From: JBARRO01 sp049644265
GTDB taxonomy: Bacteria; Bacteroidota; Ignavibacteria; UBA10030
NCBI GenBank assembly: GCA_049644265.1
Contig: JBARRO010000111.1
Coordinates: forward strand, 1 to 8,742
Length of the DNA stretch: 8,742 nucleotides
Reading direction: 5' to 3'
Each line of letters opens with the position of its first letter. The first letter of the stretch is position 1. Below, in pieces: positions 1-4,577 of the stretch. The translations under genes were made by a program, and so were the position numbers. The notes beneath the pieces are model-generated. The model was not told the origin of the DNA and searched no databases. It worked only from the letters and a program-made list of their open reading frames with translations.

Positions 1-193
1 ATTTGTTACCACAAATATTAAAAACGACCCGCCCATCGCCGATAATACTTGTCTTTTCATATTGTTCCTTAAGTTCGTTCGGATTTTTCCATTTCGCAGA
101 CTTTGCCTCCGCATGCCACGATTTCAATTGTTGCTCTGAATCAGGATATTCTTCCCAAAACTCTTTTAATACTCTCTTCGATATGATACGCAT
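1..193 (-). CDS. higB: HigB-family mRNA interferase toxin, 5' part (runs off left edge)
   Basis: The first 64 codons of a minus-strand gene are present; the rest lies beyond base 1. The protein begins MRIISKRVLKEFWEEYPDSE and continues through a K/E-rich helix to GDGRVVFNICGNK (residues 52-64). This matches the HigB subfamily of RelE-like toxins, whose typical pattern is MRIIs..L.eFwe.hPdse at the N-terminus and a central GRVVFNI.GNKYRL strand pair. Such toxins are about 95-105 aa, so roughly one third is missing. By family knowledge they are ribosome-dependent mRNA endonucleases, neutralised by an antitoxin (HigA) whose gene usually follows the toxin gene, here expected off the left edge. 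No Shine-Dalgarno precedes the ATG. A perfect palindrome lies 15 bp upstream and probably serves autoregulation. The gene is co-directional with the signalling cluster but about 570 bp away, so it is likely a separate unit. Confidence 0.92.
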   Translation of the reverse strand, partial: MRIISKRVLKEFWEEYPDSEQQLKSWHAEAKSAKWKNPNELKEQYEKTSIIGDGRVVFNICGNK

Positions 194-197
194 AGGC

Positions 198-226
198 AAT
201 ATGCAAAGTTCCCAAATTGGGAACAA
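198..226 (-). promoter_or_regulatory. Candidate higB promoter enclosing the palindrome
   Basis: On the minus strand a TTGTTC hexamer (221-226) and a CATATT hexamer (198-203) are separated by 17 bp, with the palindrome overlapping the -35 hexamer and spacer. The matches to TTGACA and TATAAT are only 3/6 and 4/6. If used, transcription would begin at or next to the ATG, giving a leaderless mRNA. That would agree with the missing Shine-Dalgarno. Weak evidence. Confidence 0.25.
208..224. promoter_or_regulatory. Perfect palindrome, probable HigA (antitoxin) operator
   Basis: The sequence GTTCCCAAATTGGGAAC is a perfect inverted repeat of two 8-base arms around one central base, 15 bp upstream of the higB start. 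HigA antitoxins are helix-turn-helix proteins that repress their own operon by binding palindromes at the promoter. Position and symmetry fit that role; binding by HigA is inferred. Confidence 0.7.
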
Positions 227-406
227 GAAGAAAATAACCAATCTTGTTATTCAGAGATTAGGGCGCTTTTCCTTTCCGGAAACCGCAAATCAATCCATTC
301 CCAAATGTGATCTGTAATACCCGCCCCATTACTTCGCGGCGCCTGACAAATTCATTTTGGAGTAAGGTTTGGATGGGGAGACAAAAAAAATGGCGCTGAG
401 TTGACT

Positions 407-485
407 AAGCTCGCGGGAGGGGGCTCCGATAGAGCAAAGGCAGTGCCCAACGCCAAACTGGGTTTAAGGTAAGAAGCTCGCGGGA
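407..485. repeat. 12-bp direct repeat pair AAGCTCGCGGGA
   Basis: AAGCTCGCGGGA occurs at 407-418 and again at 474-485, 67 bp apart, inside the intergenic stretch. Read on the plus strand, both copies encode KLAG, but in different frames of the local sequence. No function is apparent; it may be a remnant of a duplicated or mobile sequence. Confidence 0.5.
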
Positions 486-766
486 TATTGTCAATCTCGC
501 TCAAGTGGGATGACAAGTAAGGAATGCGTTGGTTTCGGGTTCGCCGGTCCCGCAAGCCGTCGGGATCAAGATAATTCCGCGTGAAACTGCCCAGGCGCCA
601 TCTCGACAATACTGTTTGGCAACAAAAGCAAAAAAATCACAAGAACTCTGTCGTCTTTATCTAGGAAATTCCTTTTGCGTATTCTGTGCCTTTTGGGGGC
701 AAATTATTTTTGAGACGGGTTCTCGTGTAAAGCGCCGAGCATAAACCACAGGGATCGACAACAGTT

Positions 767-1162
767 TCAGGGTTTTGACAAATTGCCTTTATGAGATCTG
801 GCATTCATCACTCGCTTCACGGTCATTATCAGGACCTCACGGCTAAACGGCTTCAGAAGATATTCGATGTTGAGGTCTGAGCCCCAGGCACCGGCATCTT
901 GAGCGGCACCGGTCATCAGGATAAGCGGGATCGATTCAGTCAGCGGCTCCTGTTTAAGGAATTCCCGCAAGATAAAGCCGCTCCCGTTGTACATCATGAT
1001 GTCGCTGATGATGAGATCCGGCACATCGCTTTTGGCGAGCTCGAATGCGGACAGACCGTTATCTGCTTCGAGGATTTCGTATCCATCCTCCTTGAGCATT
1101 ACCTTCATCATATCACGGAAGGGTTGTTCATCGTCGACGACGAGTATTGTTTTGCTGGCCAT
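767..1162 (-). CDS. Stand-alone response regulator receiver (CheY-like)
   Basis: A 131-aa single-domain receiver. It accepts a phosphoryl group from a histidine kinase on D54, with acidic D10/D11 for Mg2+, T84 and K104 (LLKP) completing the active site. The loop after D54 reads IMMYNGSG, so the usual proline at D+4 is a tyrosine (Y58). There is no output domain; the tail after the receiver (from about residue 120) is short and basic. The ATG at 1162 is chosen over an in-frame TTG at 1174 because GGGAG (1168-1172) sits 5 bases upstream of that ATG. The gene is last in the cluster, 107 bp after the coiled-coil receiver gene. It probably shuttles phosphate or binds a partner protein. The cognate kinase is not determined; the cluster's own kinases are the obvious candidates. 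Confidence 0.93.
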   Translation of the reverse strand: MASKTILVVDDEQPFRDMMKVMLKEDGYEILEADNGLSAFELAKSDVPDLIISDIMMYNGSGFILREFLKQEPLTESIPLILMTGAAQDAGAWGSDLNIEYLLKPFSREVLIMTVKRVMNARSHKGNLSKP

Positions 1163-1269
1163 GGTTACTCCCAATAAAGTTGGAGAACTGATAATCCCCT
1201 TTATGAATATGGGCCGAATTCAATCATGCACGGCACGACCATTCGATCCGCAATCACAAAAGCATCAAA

Positions 1270-2298
1270 TCACAAACCTTTTTGCGCTCGTTCACCGAGC
1301 TTGCCAAATCGCTTGAGTTTGCCTTTCACTGTTCCAAGAAGGTCCTGTTCGGAAAACGGTTTCGTGAGATAATCGTCCACACCAAGCTCTTTACCCGTCC
1401 GGACGAGGACTTCATCGCTCATGCCGGTCAGGAATACGAACGGCACATCGTCGAGGTGGTCCAATTCCCGCACTTTCTCGTAGAAACTGAATCCACCCAT
1501 GGTTGAAGTCTCCAGGTTGATGTCACTGAGTATGAGCCGTGGTTTCCATTTCTTCAGCAGTGCATACGCTTCATCCGTCGATGTAAGTGACGTCACCTGA
1601 TATCCATGCTGAATGAGCAGTTGTGAAATCAACAGAAGCATTTGTTCGTCATCGTCAATCACAAGAATAGTTTCGCTGTCGGACTTCGACCCCAGGTCCG
1701 AAAGGATCTGGCCATCGATCTGATGCTTTCGTTCAGGCGAGATGCCGAGTTCACTACAAAGCTTTTGCAGCCCCACCGCCCGGAGAGGGGTAATATTCCC
1801 CGTCGACCACGCCTTCGTGAACGCGTCTGCATATTTCTGATCCGCGCCATCGTTCGCCGGGACCGCTCGCAGAGCTTGCGGGATTTCTATCGCCCGGGTG
1901 TGTTCCTGTGAGGTCTTATCGCGCTCTTCCTGTTTTTTCCGTTCCTCTTCACGTTGCGCAAGTTCTTTTTTCTGCCTTCGCTGTTCTTCTTCAAGCTGGC
2001 TCCTGAGTTCCTCATCCCGTTTGCGCGCCGCCGCTTCCGCCTCTCTCTTCGTTCGCTCCCGCTCGACATTTGTTTCGTGTTGTGCCTTCAGATATGCCAG
2101 ACGTTCTTCGTATGCACGAACGTAAAGATTCCCGGGATCTATCTCCTTCGCGTGAATTATTTCCCTGATGGCCTGATCGATCTGCCCCCCCTTAATGAGT
2201 TGATCGATTCGTCTCAGGATTTCGCCGGCCTCTTTTCGAACATCATCTTGGGGAGCGAGCTGTACCTTTGATAAGACCTTTTTGGGCGGAAGAATCAT
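1270..2298 (-). CDS. TPR-like/coiled-coil protein with C-terminal receiver domain
   Basis: A 342-aa soluble protein in three parts. Residues about 20-72 form a TPR-like helical pair (LIKGGQIDQAIREIIHAKEI, then DPGNLYVRAYEERL). Residues about 73-135 are a highly charged E/K/R-rich coiled coil. Residues about 155-203 form a small helical unit with the pattern AFTKAW..G.IT....L..L..ELGIS. Residues about 208-332 are a receiver with D215-D217, phosphoacceptor D259, T291 and K313 (TKP). The loop after D259 (INLETSTMGGF) is two residues longer than usual and lacks the normal proline. There is no DNA-binding domain, so output is likely oligomerisation or protein docking switched by phosphorylation. 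Its ATG overlaps the stop of the preceding gene (ATGA, 2295-2298), implying translational coupling with the ATPase-less histidine protein, its probable partner. Confidence 0.88.
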   Translation of the reverse strand: MILPPKKVLSKVQLAPQDDVRKEAGEILRRIDQLIKGGQIDQAIREIIHAKEIDPGNLYVRAYEERLAYLKAQHETNVERERTKREAEAAARKRDEELRSQLEEEQRRQKKELAQREEERKKQEERDKTSQEHTRAIEIPQALRAVPANDGADQKYADAFTKAWSTGNITPLRAVGLQKLCSELGISPERKHQIDGQILSDLGSKSDSETILVIDDDEQMLLLISQLLIQHGYQVTSLTSTDEAYALLKKWKPRLILSDINLETSTMGGFSFYEKVRELDHLDDVPFVFLTGMSDEVLVRTGKELGVDDYLTKPFSEQDLLGTVKGKLKRFGKLGERAQKGL

Positions 2299-2909
2299 GC
2301 GAGATCTTCTTGCGATTGAGTATCCTTGATGCTGCCATTGGAGCCTGCCCGAGGCCGATGACGTTGTGGCGGAACAGCAATATTGCCCACGACCAGGCCG
2401 GCGTGCTCATTTTCGTAATGTTCGGCCGTGGCAAATTCCGAAAGCGCGGATGAAATCTTGTTCGTCGCCACATCCATCTGTTCAATTTCTTCGAGCGCGT
2501 CCTTGTCGTCTCCCACTTTGCGCTTTAACCTCGACAAATACAGAGTAATAATCGCCAACGGATTATTCACGTGATGCTGCAGTCCGCGGACGACCTCTTT
2601 CATGGTGTTCAACTGCATCTCCTTCAGACGCAACTGTTCCCTGTCGAGATTGTTCTGCGTTTCGCTCTCGTGCAGTATTGTTCGGACCTCGATCACCTTG
2701 ACCAACGCAACCGCAAGGAGCCACATAAACGGCAATGCGCTGAAAATGTCAAAGCCGACCGACAGTGTTGCGTCTCCCTGTTTTACTTTGAGGAGCAGAC
2801 GAATGATTGCCACGAACAAATAAGCATAAATAATGTACCCTGAAAGAACTGCCGGATATTTCGCTGACAACGTTTTGAGTGCGCTGAGCAGAGAAGCCAC
2901 GTATTTCAT
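2295..2909 (-). CDS. Membrane-anchored HisKA phosphoacceptor protein lacking an ATPase domain
   Basis: A 204-aa protein with two predicted transmembrane helices (about residues 20-41 and 54-74), a short linker helix (75-105) and a HisKA-type dimerisation/phosphoacceptor helix with GLQHHVNNPLAII at 109-121. By alignment with the common LAHELNNPL box, H112 is the phosphoacceptor. The second helix of the hairpin (about 138-162) follows. The protein then ends with a 40-residue polar tail. No N, G1, F or G2 box exists here, and the downstream frame is a different protein, so it cannot autophosphorylate alone. H+1 is histidine instead of the usual acidic residue; H+4 is asparagine (N116). It probably acts as a phosphotransfer or phosphatase module. 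AAGGAG lies 7 bases before the ATG. The neighbouring kinase gene ends 37 bp upstream, and the downstream receiver gene overlaps by 4 bp. Confidence 0.85.
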   Translation of the reverse strand: MKYVASLLSALKTLSAKYPAVLSGYIIYAYLFVAIIRLLLKVKQGDATLSVGFDIFSALPFMWLLAVALVKVIEVRTILHESETQNNLDREQLRLKEMQLNTMKEVVRGLQHHVNNPLAIITLYLSRLKRKVGDDKDALEEIEQMDVATNKISSALSEFATAEHYENEHAGLVVGNIAVPPQRHRPRAGSNGSIKDTQSQEDLA

Positions 2910-2946
2910 GAATAGTCTCCTTTGGGTCCCGCGTGAAGCATGGACA

Positions 2947-4038
2947 TTACGCCGGCAATACGATCGTCACCCTCGTTCCGTTTCCCGGTGTCGATTCAAT
3001 GGAAATCATTCCCCCATGCGCCTCGAGGATTTCGCGGCAAATCACCAATCCCAGGCCGGTTCGGCTGTCCGCTTTTCTCAACTTGGTGTTTGTGATTCTT
3101 ATTTTGTCGAACAGCGTTGGCATCGCCTCAGGGGAGATTCCGGTTCCTGTGTCCTTGATTTCAATTGATATGGATTCTTTCGATGCGGGATTTCCTTTCG
3201 GTCGGCGTTGTACATTCCACTGTATCATTCCGTTCACGGGGGTGTAACGCAGCGCATTGTCCAGGAGATTGTCGAAAACTTCACGGAGATATTCCTCGTC
3301 CACACACAGCTGGATCGATTCTTCGCATTCAACGGTGATCGTGATATTTTTTTGAATTCTCATGAGGTCGTGGGCTACAACGGCCGCATCGATCAGATTG
3401 TTCAGATTGACCTCCTTCCTGTGCAAGATGTACTCACCGGATTCAAACCGAGAGAGCTCGAGCAAATCTTTGACACTTTTCAGGAGTGCCGCGCTCGCCG
3501 CATTGATTTCCGTGACAATCTCCATTTGTTGAGCGCTCAACGAACCCTTTTCCTCCAACATTAATTCCGACAAACCCAGAATCGCGCCCAGGGGATTGCG
3601 AAGATCGTGCACAACCATGGAATAGAACGATTGCTGCAATTTGCGCAGTTTCTTTTCCGCATCGGCAGCCCGAAGGACGGCGCGGACACGGACGGTCAGT
3701 TCTTCCGGAGAAATGGGCTTCGTCCAGTATTCGGTGCCTCCCAGCGAATATCCCTCTTCGATCGCTTTCGGCGCTTTTCCGTTCCCGGTCAGAAAAATCA
3801 TCGGCGTGTGCTTGAGCTTTTTGATCGAACGCAGATGTTTGATCGTCTCAAAACCATCCATCTCCGCCATTTTCACATCTAACAAGACAAGGTCAGGAGT
3901 CACCTCCCGAACGATTTTGAGACTTTCAGCGCCGCTCAAGGCCGTCACAACGGAATACTGTTCGTGGGCCAATACGTGGGAAAACATTGTGAGATTGTCC
4001 TGTTCATCGTCGACGATCAGAATTGATTTTGTTTCCAT
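2947..4038 (-). CDS. Cytosolic receiver-histidine kinase (REC-HisKA-HATPase)
   Basis: A 363-aa soluble kinase whose receiver is N-terminal. The receiver (about residues 4-122) has D10/D11, phosphoacceptor D54, T84 and K107 (TKP). HisKA begins near 130, with H144 in VVHDLRNPLGAI and the second helix ending near LLELSRFESG (192-201). The ATPase domain (about 210-362) has the N box DNLLDNALRYT (256-266), G1 DTGTG (296-300), the F-box region LFDKI (309-313), G2 GLGL (328-331) and GNGT (352-355). All key residues are intact, so it should phosphorylate H144 and transfer to a receiver. With the receiver in front and no membrane or PAS sensor, the input is probably phosphorylation of D54 by another kinase, which makes it a mid-relay enzyme. 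AAGGG lies 8 bases before the ATG. It is followed 37 bp later by the ATPase-less histidine protein. Confidence 0.95.
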   Translation of the reverse strand: METKSILIVDDEQDNLTMFSHVLAHEQYSVVTALSGAESLKIVREVTPDLVLLDVKMAEMDGFETIKHLRSIKKLKHTPMIFLTGNGKAPKAIEEGYSLGGTEYWTKPISPEELTVRVRAVLRAADAEKKLRKLQQSFYSMVVHDLRNPLGAILGLSELMLEEKGSLSAQQMEIVTEINAASAALLKSVKDLLELSRFESGEYILHRKEVNLNNLIDAAVVAHDLMRIQKNITITVECEESIQLCVDEEYLREVFDNLLDNALRYTPVNGMIQWNVQRRPKGNPASKESISIEIKDTGTGISPEAMPTLFDKIRITNTKLRKADSRTGLGLVICREILEAHGGMISIESTPGNGTRVTIVLPA

Positions 4039-4196
4039 TGGCGTGACCCTTCGGTGTTTGTCGAACTTGCTGTGATTGATACAGTGGCTGATTGATCCTC
4101 TTTGCCAGAACCCGTTTAAGAATCAACTTGACTGCATCGTTTGCTCAACGAACTATCGTAATTTCCAGGTTGCCGCTTGTACCTCTTCGAAGGATG
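4039..4196. other. 158-bp gap inside the signalling cluster
   Basis: This is the longest break between the co-directional signalling genes. No hairpin with a U-tract and no good promoter hexamer pair was found. It contains the octamer TGATTGAT twice in direct orientation (4073-4080 and 4089-4096), 16 bp apart, shortly before the REC-kinase gene. The gap could hold an internal promoter or regulatory site, or be simple spacing. Confidence 0.4.
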
Positions 4197-4577
4197 TTAT
4201 GAACGTATGGTCCGTTCTGCGGTGCACCGCTCGATCGTCGCAACAAGCTTCTCGAAATCGACTGGTTTTGTTATATAATCATCGCACCCCGCCTCGAGTG
4301 CTTTTTGCCTGTCCTCGATCATGGCGTGCGCTGTAAGCCCGATAATGGGGATTGCGCATGTGGATGCATCTCCCTTCAGGCGGGCGGTCGCATCCCACCC
4401 GTCAATAATGGGCAGGCTCATATCCATGAGAATGACCGACGGGCGTTCAGTCTGTGCCTTGTGAATCGCTTCCTGACCATCCTCCGCGTCGATGACCTCA
4501 TATCCGCGGCGTTGCAGGCGCCTTCGCATCATTTCCCTGTTTACTTCATTGTCTTCAACGAGCAGAATCCTTGTCAT
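4197..4577 (-). CDS. Stand-alone response regulator receiver (DivK/CheY-like)
   Basis: A 126-aa single receiver domain with no output domain. Active-site residues are E8/D9 for metal, phosphoacceptor D52 (LMDMSLPIIDG), T82 and K104 (ITKP). The sequence fits the DivK-like receivers often encoded beside large hybrid kinases. It likely takes phosphate from the kinase directly upstream and carries it to another histidine protein. Its ATG overlaps that kinase's TGA as ATGA (4574-4577). AAGGGG lies 7 bases before the start, inside the kinase's last codons, so the two are almost certainly translated together. The gene ends 158 bp before the REC-kinase. Calling it divK would overstate the evidence, since lone receivers of this kind are very common. 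Confidence 0.94.
   Translation of the reverse strand: MTRILLVEDNEVNREMMRRRLQRRGYEVIDAEDGQEAIHKAQTERPSVILMDMSLPIIDGWDATARLKGDASTCAIPIIGLTAHAMIEDRQKALEAGCDDYITKPVDFEKLVATIERCTAERTIRS

Larger units (their letters stand above)
194..766. other. Intergenic stretch between receiver gene and higB
   Basis: About 570 bp without a convincing gene. Short open frames exist on both strands (for example minus 609-352 and plus 529-744), but none has a good ribosome binding site or recognisable composition. The stretch contains the higB operator, a 12-bp direct repeat (407-418 and 474-485) and an imperfect hairpin (718-747). No clear rho-independent terminator follows the last signalling gene: the hairpin lacks a U-tract, and the minus-strand T-run near 633-639 lacks a stem. 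The boundary between the two transcription units is therefore unmarked. Confidence 0.6.

Noticed and set aside
3..317. Plus-strand 104-codon open frame at the left edge
   Set aside because: It is antisense to the higB fragment, starts with TTG without a ribosome binding site, and runs across the toxin operator. The minus-strand HigB match is far stronger.
352..609. Minus-strand 85-codon open frame in the intergenic stretch
   Set aside because: No good Shine-Dalgarno, proline/serine/leucine-rich composition without a family signature, and both strands are open in the same place.
529..744. Plus-strand 71-codon open frame in the intergenic stretch
   Set aside because: TTG start, no ribosome binding site, cysteine-rich composition and no recognisable motif.
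718..747. Imperfect hairpin GGTT-CTCG/CGAG-AACC just downstream of the last receiver gene, considered as a terminator
   Set aside because: The stem is interrupted by a 4-base bulge and no U-tract follows on the minus strand.
194..766. Integron attC-like site near the toxin gene (GCCCAAC at 445-451)
   Set aside because: No matching GTTRRRY core was found at a suitable distance downstream, and no paired inner sites are visible.
1163..1174. Upstream TTG start for the last receiver gene
   Set aside because: It would add only four residues, and its own codon abuts the GGGAG that is ideally placed for the ATG at 1162.
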